From: Kappaphycus alvarezii
Taxonomy: Eukaryota; Rhodophyta; Florideophyceae; Gigartinales; Solieriaceae
NCBI GenBank assembly: GCA_002205965.3
Contig: NADL03000673.1
Coordinates: 1,116,001-1,180,000, forward strand
DNA length: 64,000 bases
Direction: 5' to 3'
Notes under the pieces: generated by a model
Told to the model about the DNA's origin: nothing
Databases searched by the model: none
What the model saw: only the letters and a program-made list of their open reading frames with translations
Program-made: the position numbers and the translations under genes
Shown: in pieces, positions 31,858 through 43,278 of the stretch
Layout: the number at the start of each line of letters is the position of its first letter
Position numbering within the stretch: position 1 is the first letter of the stretch

Positions 31858-33093
31858 ATGGCATACCATGCAATCGATTTAAACCCTTTTCCAAGGAAAC
31901 CCAAACGGAAACGGCGGGAGTGTATCGAAAGAGATAAGGAAAGCTTCTGGGTTATAACTCGACACATGAGTGATGAGGTTTTCCGAATAAACTTCCGCAT
32001 GAAAGGAGCGATGTTCCGCGATCTCCTGAACACCGTGCGAGGCGATATATCGAAATACAGCGCAACAGAAAAAGAGAAGGAACTGCAAATGCATGTGTCA
32101 GACAAAGCAGTGCAAGCAGAGATAAAACTCGCAGTTTTTATTCGTCTGCTTGCTGGTGAAAGTGAACTCGATATTGCCCTTGCGTATCGAGTCGCTGAAC
32201 CGACAGTCTAGAACATCTTCGATTCGCTTTTGAAGGCAGTGTGCCAGCTTCTTCCGTTCAGACGGCTCCAAAACGACTACTCCGGGCTTTTCGATCTTGC
32301 CGCAGAGTTCTCCGAATCCTTCTTTTAATCAAATCCGCTGCAGGGTTGTGTCGCGGCTGTTGATGGGGTTCAAGTAGTAATTCAGAAGCCAGAAGTACAG
32401 TATAATTCTGTAACTTACTACTCCCGAAAAGGATTTTACTCGATTCCCGTTCAAGCAATTGTCGATTTGACGTACCGATTCATTGCGTGCTCGGGAATTT
32501 GCGCCGATTCGACTCATGATAACACAGCCTTTGAATTGTCGTGTTTTAATGACATTCTCGAACGTAGGCGACTACCAAAAGGATTTTGGATTGCGGCAGA
32601 CGAAGCCTACAGCCCGAAGCCATACCTAATCAAGCCATTGGTTAGGGCATTCGCAACCCCTTACCAGGATGCATTTAATTTTTTCCACTCATCACTGCGA
32701 ATCCATGTGGAGCAGGCGTTTGGGATGTTAAAGAAAAAGTGGGGGATTTTCGAGAAGCCTATCAAGTTCGAACTCGGACGCAGCTCGTTGATCACACCTG
32801 CCGCGATGAAGCTCCACAATTGGTGTTTGGAGAACGGACTAGGTATTGAAAAAAGAAAGTGCAGTACCGAGGAATGGGAGTGTGCGTATGGCCGACTGAA
32901 GAGATGGTTGCAGTTCGCACGGGATGAGGTTGACGTGGACGCTTGGATGGATGTAGGGTCGGAGGAGATGGGACCGAGCGCGTGGAGAGCGGAGCAAAAA
33001 TGCGAGGTTCGGAGAAAGCTCGTCGTGTTGGTTCGTTGTGCTGGTCAAAAGAGGCCACCAGAGCATGCGAATGTTGACATGCCACGCGATTGA
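31858..33093 (+). pseudogene. PIF/Harbinger (HARBI1-like) transposase
   Basis: DDE transposase of the DDE_Tnp_4 type. ATG at 31858; one frame runs for 412 codons to TGA at 33091-33093, the usual family length, interrupted only by two in-frame stops (TAG at 32209 and TAA at 32326). The N-terminal helix-turn-helix region includes LAVFIRLLAGESELDIALAY. Catalytic residues: first Asp in GCVAAVDGVQVVIQKP, second Asp in GFWIAADEAYSPKPYLIKPL, Glu in SLRIHVEQAFGMLKKKWGIF. All three are present. RFIACSGICADSTHDNTAF is the family's conserved middle. It follows the putative DNA-binding partner in the same orientation, as in two-gene Harbinger elements. Recently decayed. Confidence 0.8.
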
Positions 33094-33540
33094 CTGCGGT
33101 GAGGGGACGGGGGATGGGAGGTGTTTGGAGTGTTAACATCTTTGAGACAGCATTTGTGGGGGAGCAGTTAAAGACTCAACGCAGACCATATCTGCTTTAC
33201 CTCGAAGGTATTTCGGGTGTACTCTGCAGAGTTCATAAACAGGATCTCATTGAAAGCCTCGTCGAGATATGTGATGTGTTTTGTTGTCAGACTTGGGGAT
33301 CGGCATCCCATCCACATCCCCAACCCATGCCCCCACCCCCTCGCCGACAGAGTGTTCAAATACCCCTCGCTTATCCGACAAAACCCACCCGCATCCAATC
33401 CACATTCCCACCCCACCCCCCCTAAACCCCCAGCGCATTCACTACTACCCCCCCGCATACCTCCTCCACCTCTTTCCCAACCGACCTCTCCCACCACATC
33501 CCCTCCCTCCAGGGCCCACCCCCGCCCCACCAAATTCCCC
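33094..33540. other. Spacer after the Harbinger transposase
   Basis: 450 bases with no gene. It becomes strongly C-rich from 33300 and leads into the minisatellite. It may contain the Harbinger right end. Confidence 0.4.
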
Positions 33541-33544
33541 CCGT

Positions 33545-34480
33545 GCCCGTATGCTCCTGCAAGTGTCGCCGGCCATCCTCCCGCGCAGCAGCGCTCCCCC
33601 CCAGCGCTGTTGTCCAAGACCCCCCCGCACCTCTGCAGTTCCAAATACACCTCTTCTCCTTATCGACATGCCGCCTCCGCCTCTGCTGTTTTGCAAGACG
33701 CGCTCCCCGTCAGCTCTTGCAAATGCCCCTCCCCTCCACCTGCTCAAGAGTTCGCCCCTCCCTCCGCTGTTTTGCAAGATACCACCAGCCTTTCTGCTGT
33801 TGGAAATGCCCCCCCTCCTTCTCTCGATCAACATGCCGCCGCCCCCCCGCTGTTGTCCAAGGCCCCCCTCGCTGTTGTCCAAGACCCCCCCGCTGTTGTC
33901 CAAAGACCCCCCCGCCGGTCTAGTCGTGGAAATGCCCCCCGCTCCTCCCGCTCAAGAAGCCGCCCTCCCTCCGCTGTTTTCCACGACCCCTCCCCGCCGG
34001 TCTGCTCTTGGAAATGCCCCCCTTCCTTCTGCTCAAGAGGCCGTCCCCCGTAGCGGTGTTCTGCCCAACCCCCGGCGCCGCTCTCCAGTTGCAAATGTCC
34101 GCCGCCCTCCTCCTGTTGAAGAGGCAGCCCCCCTCCGATAATGTCCAAGACCCCCTGTTCCGCTCTGCAGATGCAAATGGCCCCCCCTTCTCCTGATCGA
34201 CATGCCGCCCCCGCCTCTGCTGTTGTCCAAGACCCCGCCCCTATGCAGATCCAAGTACACCCCCTCTTCTCCTGATCGATATGCCGCCCCCGTCTCTGCT
34301 GTTTTGCAAGATGTCCCCGCCTCGTCAGCTCTTGGAAATAAACCCCCGCCCCTCCTGCTCAACATGCCACCCCCTCCTCCGCTGTTGTCCAAGGCCTCCC
34401 CCGCCGGTATGCTCTTGGAAATGCCCCCCTCCTCCTGGGCAAGATTCCGCCCCCCCCGCCGGTCCGCCCTTGGAAATCCC
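33545..34480. repeat. Degenerate C-rich minisatellite, about 80-base unit
   Basis: About twelve imperfect units, each with two anchor phrases: CTGTTGTCCAAGACCCC (or CTGTTTTGCAAGA) and CTCTTGGAAATGCCCC. The first phrase recurs near 33605, 33687, 33761, 33851, 33871, 33891, 33974, 34218, 34298 and 34380, so spacing is mostly 74-90 bases with a short 20-base triplication near 33,870. All three + frames are open for long stretches (Pro/Leu-rich), as expected of a C-rich repeat; I do not take them as protein genes. Confidence 0.75.
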
Positions 34481-35181
34481 CCCCCGTCCACCTGGGCAAC
34501 AGGCCCTCACCTCTCCCTCCCCCTCCTTGCCGCACTCCCAACCGAAACAACCTCTTCCCCCAAACGTGCCAGGCGCACTAGTAGCCCCCACCGTCCATTC
34601 AACTCCCCTCCCATCAAATAGATCCTCCCACTCTTCCCCATCCAACGAAGCACCGCGGTTTGTTGCAGCGAGGGGGTTGATGTGCCCAATCAGTGATTGG
34701 CATTCAAATGGCATTGAACGCTGACATCAGTGACTAATGGCTGTGGTTGACAACAACAATAGTCAACTGTGTGTTGACACCATGCCACATGATTCACTAC
34801 AGTGCTCTTGACAGCGACGCTTCGTGCACCGACATCACCCTTGGCGGTGTCCGTGGCAGTGCGATGTCCGCTACTTGCCTTTCAAAAGAGCAGTGAATTG
34901 GCATCCAGCCCTTAGTATTCATTGCAACTGTAATGCAACTTGTAGAGGAAATAGTTTTTCTGTGCCATCAAAAATAGTATTCCCATGGAATCTTATGTGG
35001 TGCTAGGGAATCAGATTGATCGCCTCCGTGTCAGAATAATGACACATTGATAGTGTGGTCTAACTAAGTATCTGCATGTGTGAAAAAACTGGGACACGCA
35101 GATTGGTTTATTCTTAACATTAGTTTGTACCGCTTCAAACCATGTAAATGTGTATGAGGTTTTCGATGATAAAGACACCCT
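34481..35181. other. Unassigned DNA at the right end of the nested insertion
   Basis: 700 bases without a gene. It contains GTTGACAACAACAATAGTCAAC (about 34747-34768), a 6-base-arm hairpin, and ends where the copia A LTR resumes. Confidence 0.4.
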
Positions 35182-35378
35182 AAGGAAGCCCTCACTGTCC
35201 GATCGGGGCGTGAGGAGAGAGGTAGTTTTTGGGAGATTAAGAGAAGATCGACCGTTCTAGTGACTCCCTCTACTAAACAACCAAATACGGGGCTGCAACT
35301 GCATCTCGGGAGACCTTTGTACCGGTTCACTGTGCCTTCCTTTCCCGCTCCCCCTCGCTTACAGCGCGCATACTAACA
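35182..35378 (+). repeat. Copia A 5' LTR, right piece
   Basis: Matches the 3' LTR from just after its TATA box to its end, with roughly 17-20 differences over 197 bases, and closes with CTAACA, the expected inverted partner of the TGTTG start. Confidence 0.8.
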
Positions 35379-35391
35379 GTTATGGGCCCAG
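35379..35391 (+). promoter_or_regulatory. Copia A primer-binding site (initiator tRNA-Met half)
   Basis: GTTATGGGCCCAG directly follows the LTR. It is the exact complement of CTGGGCCCATAAC, the anticodon stem-loop of eukaryotic initiator tRNA-Met. Priming by an internal cut of initiator tRNA is a known habit of copia elements. Confidence 0.7.
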
Positions 35392-38300
35392 GGAAGGACT
35401 TTGAGAAAGGTTTACGCATGATGAACCCTCCGGTATTCGAGCCGGAGCAAGACCTCCTATCGTGGAGAAAGAAAGTTGCAAGTTGGGTTGACTTAATTGC
35501 AACCGCAGCGGAGAAGGGAGAGAACAAATTCTGCAAACGGTGTTCCACACACTTAGACGTCAACTGTACGATCGAGGTTTTCGCCAAGCTCAGCAGAGTC
35601 TTGTAGACGAAGCGATAGAGCAAAGAAAGATCTATTACAAGCAGGAAGACCAAGTCAAAGCTGTGCAAGAGATTGTGGACTTGTTTGCCCAAGATCCTCC
35701 TATCTACGAGGTTACTCGCCTCATTGATTCCTTCAATAAGGTGACTTCTTGCAGGCGCAAGAAAAATGAAGACTTGACCCGTTATGTGTCTAGGCTTCGT
35801 GGACTAGCCGCCGAGAACCTAATGAAAGCAGGTCCAAGCAGTCAATCTCAAATTGGAGAAGTACTGGCAATAACCCTGCTCAATAACGCTCTCTCTCAGA
35901 AGCGTCCCTTACCAACGCCATGCTCAGAATTATTGGAATGGCGGAGGAACGAAGCAAGAGAACGATACGCGCTGAGAAAAAGTTCACATTGACTTTAGAT
36001 GAGGCACAGAAGATATCTTCGAGTACCGGGAAGCTTGCTGTTTCGATCGCAAAAGCGTCTGGGAGTTCCAGTCGTACTGGAAAACTCTCGATCAGGAAGG
36101 TGACGGGTCGACTCAATGATATGTGTCAAGATGCCAAGCCCATCTTCGATAATATCGAGAAACTAAATGGTACTCGAGGTATAGCCAAATCTATTGCTTC
36201 CTCTTGTCGTCGTTGCACCTTAAGTATGGGTCACGCGGTGGATGTACTCCGCTCTCTTGCTCAGACTACCAACAGAACTGAAGCCTCTGTAACAAAGGCT
36301 TAAATAGAGTCTGCAGTTGACCATAGAGTTAGAAGTTTCTTTGGAAGTCAAGAGAATGGTCAACGAGAGTCAAGGATCAGAAACCAGTCAAATCATTGCG
36401 CTTTCAACGGAAAGAAGCGGAAGACTTACGGCAACGACGGCGATAATAAAAATCCGATCGGGATGGCAAGAGGAAGAAGTCAAAAATGCTGGTTGAACTC
36501 GTCGGAGAAGCCTGCATGGGCTGTGGAAGGGAGGACCACGCTCGAGGTGATTTGAAGTGGCAGCGTCCGAGCTATGCCATTTTGAAGATCTGAGAAGCAA
36601 AAGATCGCCAAGACGAAGATTCAGATTGAAACAGAATACCTGAAAACTTCAATGGGTATTTTCGTCTGGGCTCCAAGCATTCCAAGGGCAAAGGAGCCTG
36701 ATAAGCGGAATCTCTACCAAGTCTGATCTGATAACGATGCATAACGATCCGAATCCTATTTCGGACGAGGGTTGTCCCCGATCCGTCGGAGGAATTAAGT
36801 CAGCAGTAGCGCTGTCTTTAGCGATGGACATCGAATTCAAGTTGGAGTCCTTAGATTGTGAGCCATTCTACCATGGTTGTGGACAGAACTGCAGAAATGC
36901 GGAGCTCACATTCGGCATATGGAGACTATTTATTGAAGATTTGAAAGGGAATAAAATCGTTATTCCGTTCTATATCACGATAGGAGATTTTCCTCTTCTA
37001 CTTGGAAATTGTGTATTGAGCAAATCTGATGTGCTCAATTCGCATACCTCCCGTGTTCTTAGTATACCTCCAGGCGTAATAGAAGGATTGGATAGCAACA
37101 TAGTGCTTCCGATCTTTGTTACTGAAGGTAGAGAAACTCGAACTCATCTTCATGTTGTTATGAGCCAAATATCCAAGTTCCAAAGCTACCTTGCCACCCA
37201 GCGGGCTTTGCTTGGAACCAATGGAGACTCGGCAGACGAAGGTAGCAAAAAATCGCGGTTCATGGGAAAATCTGCGAAAGAATTCGCTTCAAAAATTCAC
37301 CAGTACTCGCATTTGCCTCTAAAGGGCATGAAGGATATCTGCAAACGGGGCGGAGTTCTTTCTCCACTCTTAGAGCAAGCCCTCGAAGCTGTCGTGGAAA
37401 AAGTGCTCTAGCTGCAAGACGACTGGACGTCCGCTCAATGTGCGCAAGATATCCTTGAAAAGGCCACTTCGAACATTTAACGAGGACGTGCAAATCGATT
37501 TCATGTACGTGGTTGAATTGACGAAGTACCCAATACTCCATATGAAAGACCTGGCTTCACGCTTCCGCAATGCGATCGTTGTTTCGACCAGAGATATGGA
37601 AGAAGCTGGAGGAATCTTTGAAACTCACTGGATCGCAGTGAATGGAGCCCCTGAATCAATATCGTTTGATCAGCAATTTGACAATGATGATTTTGCAAAA
37701 CGTTGCAAAAAATGGCATCAAACCGAAGCCTCGTCCTGCGAGGAGACATAGCAAAATTTGTTCAGTAGAGAGTGCAAACTTCACTCTACGTCAGATGTCA
37801 CTGCGAATTCTCAAGGATGCAATGCAAGAACGAAATACACGTGGTACTTCGTTCAAGGTTCAAGAAATAGTCTCAAGAGCCACACTTGCAACGAATCTTC
37901 TTCGTCGAAATAGTCGTATCAGTGCTTTTGAACTTGCAAGAGGATACACACCATCTATTTTTGGTCTGCCATGGATGCCAGTGGACTCCGAGTTAATTGA
38001 CGCACATTATGAGCAAGTTGAACGCCGCACGCTCTCAAAGATGTTGGAATCTCGATCGCCTAATACTGTTCGGTCAAAAATTTTGACGAGAGGAACTCCA
38101 GTGTACTTCTTTGAGAAGCAAACAAAAATGGTGTTTGGAATTTGGGTTACCTTCAAACCGCAAAACAACACTTCGTCGAGCTCACACGGAGCAAATACGG
38201 AACCGGGAAACGGCTGAAAGTCGCATAGGAGGACATACGGCTATACCTATCTTCATCCCTTTTGCAAGAGTTGGACAGTATCGAGGAATCAGAACAAGTA

Positions 38301-40305
38301 CAGGGCAATCAGATCCCGTTGGATGAAGAAGTTTCATCTGTTACCGCTGCACCTATCCTGTCTGCTTCTATACCAAGACCAATACCAGAGATTGAACAAT
38401 TTCGAACCCAAGCGGTCAATGACGAACATCGTTCTTCATTTTTCTCGAGTCGTATCAATGACATCCAGAAAAATCGGATAATCGTTCCGCAATCTTCTTC
38501 GTTCCTTGTGACTAAGAACAATGCTTATAGTGCTACGTTCAAGGATGTCGACTTTGACATAACTCAGAATACTCCAACCGGTCGACCGGACAAAGATGTT
38601 GGAACTGGCCCTCTCGTGGATGGTACGAAGTTCCCACAAGAGTTGAAATCACAGAAGCAAACCATTCTACGGCAAATTCGAAATCATTTGGTTATGACCC
38701 TGTGACGGAAAGTAAGATCGTTTCAGTTGCGCCAAGGTGGCTTATCGACGAATCCATCCGGAAGGAAAAGTCTAATTACCAGGATAAAACGCGTACGAGG
38801 AAGTCCATACTAGAAGCCTACCCAGAGATGCAAATCTCATATCCGCGCATTGTTTCTTCCAAGTCAAAATTGATGGAGAATCAGACAAGTTAAAAATGAA
38901 GTGCAGATTGGTTCCCCACGGTAAAAGGGATAAGGAGAAGAATTTCATCTGTAAGGACTCAGCAACGGCTCAGTTTCCTGTAATACGGGCTCTTCTTTCT
39001 GCTGCAGCGATATTTCGGTTTCCATGGCGATGATAGACATTTCTGATGCTTTCTTCCAAACCGGACCGTTCAATCGAAACCTTTATGTCCGCTTGCCAAA
39101 AGGATGGACAAAGAACAGCTTCTTCGTGTGGAAGCTGCTCGTCCTCGCCTACGGTCTTGTGGAATCAGGCCGGCTGTGGCAACTCGCAGTTGAAGAATGG
39201 ATGTTCAGCAGTGGGCTTGAATGCGTTCCTGTAATGCCGCAACTATTCATGAAACGGGAACCAGTTGGAAATTTGCTTCTCATTGTCGCCAAAGTGGTGG
39301 ATGATTTCCTATTTGCCGGTCACGCTCAACAGATTCAATATTTCCATGATGCGATTTCTAACCAATTCAAAGTCGGCAGATTCGTTTCTCAGTCGAACCT
39401 GGTCTTCAATAGACTCCACATACTTCACGAAACTGATCCCAAAATCACCGTCTCGATAAAGGAATACATGGACTCCATTGACAAAATCCCATTAGATCGT
39501 ATTAGGAGGGAAGAACAAGAAGCTAAATGCTCACCGGATGAGATTCAATCATTCCGAGAACTTGCTGGACAGGTTAATTGGCTTGGCCATGGAGTTCTCA
39601 GCCCTGCTGCCTTTGTCTCGAGTACTTTGCAGCAATGGACCTCCGATCTGAGAGTGCACCACTTGAGTGAAGCCAATCGCGCTCTCCATGAAATTCGACA
39701 GCTCTCGCCGGTCCTCAGGTATCAAATGCCTTCTAATCATGACGCCAGTAGCAACGATGCGGCTTACTTAGCCTTCTCTGACGCAAGCCAAGGCAAATCG
39801 TCCTACGGCCAAACACGTTACTTCTCTGGAATCTTCTTTCCGAACTCTAAGATATTCCATGCCATAGACTGGCACAGCTCTAAGTAGGCTCGAGTCTAGT
39901 CTTCGTCCATGGGGGCGGGGATACTAGCAGTCACAGAGTCAGCCGACTGGGCTGGACTCATGGCATACTGCTTGTCGATGATGTACGCTGCTGATCTTTC
40001 CCTGCCAATTGTCTTGACGGTTGACTCACATGGACTCTACTCGACTATCACCATTCTTCTCGAAGGTCGCGATTACAGGCTGCGACCAACAGTCGAAATG
40101 TTGAGAGACTCCTTTGAGTCAGGAGAAATCTCTGTTATGCAATGGATAAAGGGTGCGAACAACATCGATGATGTCTTGACAAAGAGGGACCTGGGCACCT
40201 TTCGCAAACTCAATCAAACTTGTGTTCTTGGAGTCTTGGACTCTGACATTCTTCATGAAGCCGAGAGAGTCAAACCAGGAGGGGAAATCGAAAAGGATAT
40301 CCAGT

Positions 40306-41421
40306 GATTAATTGAAGCCCCAAACCATTTTCCGATTGTGTACCATCCTGGTGGCTGCTTAATACCATGACCTTGATACAACACTTGATTATGGACTTGA
40401 ATTTCCGTTCTACAATCTTGGAATTCCTCGTTACAGGTTTTCAAGCTTGATTGCACATGCCAAGTTTCTTGGCAGAACCATTAACTGGTGCCGACTTCGA
40501 ATGATGCACTGTATACGAGCACCTGTGCAATATGCACCTTCTTCCTCGATTCGGATAATTGGACACGAGGGATATGTGGAACCACTCCAACCAATTGGCC
40601 ATCCTATATTTTAATTGGGAATTAATCGAACTTTAATGTACTTCTCACCCTTCTGTCCCATGCAGATCCACATATTGAACTCGTGTCCACTGTTTGGGGT
40701 GTACAGTCTTCTTCGCCAAAATCTGCCTCTACCGCCTCTTCATCTACCAATCGGTGACGGGGATAGTCAGTGCCAGGTGTCTTCGCTGATTCCATAGATG
40801 ACACGCTGTCAGTAGGCGGTGACGGTTTTGGTGACATGTCGCTCGCGCACGAAGAACTGCTTCCGTCCAGGTCAAATTTTGGGCCTGTCGCGCTGACAAA
40901 AATGATATCTGAGCTGTCATCTACAAGCGAATTGCTGTGGAACCAGCGCAAAGGGAAACCCTGGTCATTTCGAGGGGGTGAAGGGGGTGGTGTCTGAATG
41001 CGAGCGTGGGCATTCACAAGGTCTGGGTTGTTAAATGGAAACCTTGGAGAAGAAGACATGGCTGATGGACGCTGTGGCTGAAGAAGAACTGCGAATGCTG
41101 AAAAAGATTGGAGGTTATATGCTCAACCTCTCGACGGATCAGATGTCGATTCCTTTTGTCAAGTGCGTCATTTGGCAAACATTGCTGACATCAAAGCTGC
41201 AGTTTTTTATTGTTTTTTTCATGGTGCCGAAAAATGTTCGTTCTGGAGCAATAAGAAGGCGTTTGCATGGTGCACTGCACTGTATTTCGCATGATAAACG
41301 GCTAATTTCAATTTAATCGGCGTGCACACTTATTATTTACGTTTCGTATTATTCAGTTCAAGGATTTTAACTAATTGGGCCTTTTACTGTACGAGGACCG
41401 TTTCGGCCCAATCGGGAGGTA
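40306..41421. other. Copia A region between RNase H and 3' LTR
   Basis: 1.1 kb, unusually long for a copia element. It contains the antisense ORF at 40622-41059. Just before the 3' LTR, ATCGGGAGGTA is a weak polypurine tract. Confidence 0.45.
40622..41059 (-). CDS. Antisense ORF inside copia A, 145 codons
   Basis: I do not recognise the product. The ATG (41057-41059) starts MSSSPRFPFNNPDLVNAHAR, followed by TPPPSPPRNDQG, then a Ser/Asp-rich acidic middle (DDSSDIIFVSATGPKFDLDG, SSSSCASDMSPKPSPPTD) and an acidic end (EEAVEADFGEEDC). Predicted to be disordered, with no membrane segment. It lies opposite to the gag-pol direction, between RNase H and the 3' LTR. Antisense accessory ORFs in that place are known in some Ty3/gypsy lineages (Tat/Retand) but are uncommon in copia. 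It may instead be a captured piece of host gene or chance. Confidence 0.4.
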   Translation of the reverse strand: MSSSPRFPFNNPDLVNAHARIQTPPPSPPRNDQGFPLRWFHSNSLVDDSSDIIFVSATGPKFDLDGSSSSCASDMSPKPSPPTDSVSSMESAKTPGTDYPRHRLVDEEAVEADFGEEDCTPQTVDTSSICGSAWDRRVRSTLKFD

Positions 41422-41800
41422 TGTTGTACAGTGTATACTGTAAGAACTGTCGCGGCCAATCACAGGCCACGGCTGATCTGACTTGGCAGATCCAATGATT
41501 TGTGCCCGAAACAGCCGAGTGGCAGTACTACTGTATTGTGCTCCCGGTAATAAGTGGCTATCGTCTATTGTATCTACTAGTTTATAGCTATCGAACGGCT
41601 ATAAAAGGGAGCCCTCACCGCCCGATCGGGGCGTGAGTAGAGAGGTAGTTTTTGGGAGATTAAGAGAAGATCGGCCGTTCTAGTGACTCTCTCTACTAAA
41701 CAACCAAATACGGGACTGCAACTGCATCCCGGGAGACCTTTGTACCCGTTTATTGTGCCTTCCTTTCCCGCTCTACCTCGCTTACCCCACGCATGCTATA
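41422..41800 (+). repeat. Copia A 3' LTR
   Basis: 379 bases, starting TGTTGTACAGTG, with a TATA box (TATAAAAG) at about 41600-41607. Followed by GTGAC, the right target duplication. The last bases, CATGCTATA, have drifted from the CTAACA end kept by the 5' copy. Confidence 0.85.
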
Positions 41801-41805
41801 GTGAC

Positions 41806-42379
41806 CGACGCCGTGTTACTGTACGTGCACTGGACGGGCGAAGGTGAGACCGCTGAGTGTCAATAAAAGACAGACGCAGAGGTCCAACGGAGCGATGCGC
41901 ACAAGGCACGACACCGTTCGTTTTCAAACAGCAGCACTGTAAAGATTGGCTACTTAATGTGACCCAATCAGAAAGTTTTCAGACTGTCTGACATAAAAAT
42001 ATTATTTTTTACTCAAAACTCTCCGTTTCGTACCATTTCAACGCCAGAGTGCAGAAAGACCAAAGTCAATGAAATAGCTTCAAAAAGCCCAAGTTACACA
42101 AGTTCCACATAGCAAGAATAAAGAATTAACTGCTTACGAAGGGTACTATTTCGCACCACCAGCCGAACACTCAAAGAAATGACCCGTGCAAATGAGATTG
42201 CATCCAGATAAAGATATTTATGGCCCGGTAAAAATTACTAAAACGAAATAAAAAAGAAATTAGCCAATCAACACGCTTTGAAGCTGAGAATGCAGGTGTT
42301 CACTGTAACATTCAGCATTATGATTACTCAAAACTCACCGATCAACTTCAACCGAGCTGACTTTCGACGCCCTAAGCTA
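41806..42379. other. Unassigned spacer
   Basis: 570 bases, AT-rich, no gene. GTTACTGTACGTGCAC near 41815 is a weak palindrome copy. Confidence 0.4.
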
Positions 42380-43278
42380 GAATGGACAAGCCTCTGATGT
42401 GTGATTGCACGGCGGGGAGAGAGTGAGAGCAACTGGCGTTTTTCAGCATTGCTCTCCGGCTAAGAAATACTCCTCACTCTTGCAGCATCTCGACGCTTCT
42501 CCTGAATAACCTTTTCATTTTTCCTCCTCTCTCGCTCTTTAGCGGCCTCGAGAATCATACTGGACGTCAAATGGGCACCTCTAGACGTATTTATACGAAC
42601 TTTAACTTCACTATTGACAACAGCACTATTCAACAGCGACGTTTTTTGTCATTAAATTATTCCACAACCATTTGGACAGATGGTGGTTCCCTCACAACAT
42701 CAGAACCATAAAATGATAGAGTATTTAGAACACCTGGGTTCGGACACCCCACTACATAACCCTAGATACCTGTTTTCATATACCAACTCCGCAGGCTAAA
42801 ATGCGTAGAACACATAGAATACGCTGACGATAAAACACCTGCAATGTGAAAAGCATCAGCAACTTGCGTTGCTCTCCCCAAACTATGAAACCCACTTTGC
42901 AAATGAGATTTGAAACTTGAGAAAACAGAAACATCAAATGGCTGTAACACGTGGGAGGTAAGAGAGGGAAGTTCCAACACACGGATATCAATCTCATAAA
43001 AGAGGCATAGGACTTCATATTGTATGTGGCATGTGTACCCGTCATACATGAGGAGCATTTTTTGCCCACCCAGTTAGGTCTACTTTGTTGCGAATAGCGA
43101 TTTCGCGGAAGGAGCTTGCAGATGAAAAGCGTTCGAAAACAGCCGCTTTGAGGTGTTTGTTGAGAGAAAGGGCCATACCGGATTGTTGTTGGAATGGATC
43201 AAAGGCGAGAAGACGGGCATGCCATTTTCTATGACGTAATTTGCAGCGAATGAGCCATTGGGACAGTTGGTATTTCAT
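42380..43278 (-). pseudogene. Pogo/Tigger-like DDE_1 transposase fragment
   Basis: Minus strand. 43278 to about 43050 gives FERFSSASSFREIAIRNKVD and LTGWAKNAPHV. From 43058: LLMYDGYTCHIQYEVLCLFY, IDIRVLELPSLTSHVLQPFD and VSVFSSFKSHLQ. The second catalytic Asp in YDGYTCH, the hydrophobic LPxxTSHxLQPxDVxVF block and the following FK are the hallmark of DDE_1 transposases (pogo, Tigger, jerky, CENP-B relatives). Near 42.5 kb a charged segment, ASSMILEAAKERERRKNEKV in spirit but with frame changes, resembles the coiled-coil tails of such proteins. The N-terminal DNA-binding domain and first catalytic part are missing, so this is a fragment. Confidence 0.6.

Larger units (their letters stand above)
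29676..33093 (+). mobile_element. PIF/Harbinger two-gene DNA transposon (coding extent)
   Basis: The partner gene and transposase lie in tandem on the + strand. The limits given are those of the genes; I could not identify the terminal inverted repeats or the 3-base duplication. The element lies inside the 11.8-kb insertion in the copia A 5' LTR. Confidence 0.6.
23233..41800 (+). mobile_element. Copia A: Ty1/copia LTR retrotransposon, split by later insertions
   Basis: Fossil Ty1/copia element. The 5' LTR is in two pieces (23233-23413 and 35182-35378) separated by 11.8 kb of other elements; the 3' LTR is at 41422-41800. The 5-base duplication GTGAC precedes it at 23228-23232 and follows it at 41801-41805, which ties the pieces together. 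Internal order is that of copia: gag about 35.4-36.3 kb, protease about 36.8-37.1 kb, integrase about 37.4-38.1 kb, reverse transcriptase about 38.7-39.5 kb, RNase H about 39.7-40.3 kb. The primer-binding site is at 35379-35391. By-eye LTR divergence is roughly 6-9%, so it is moderately old. The coding region is broken in several places. An antisense ORF lies between RNase H and the 3' LTR. Confidence 0.85.

Noticed and set aside
33217-34724. Long Pro-rich open frames (up to 286 codons) on the + strand
   Set aside because: They are produced by the C-rich 80-base minisatellite, which is open in all three forward frames.
23414-35181. The whole 11.8-kb block as one giant transposon
   Set aside because: The right boundary has no complement of the left terminus, and a perfect inverted terminus already occurs at 28,610. 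A nest of separate elements explains it better.
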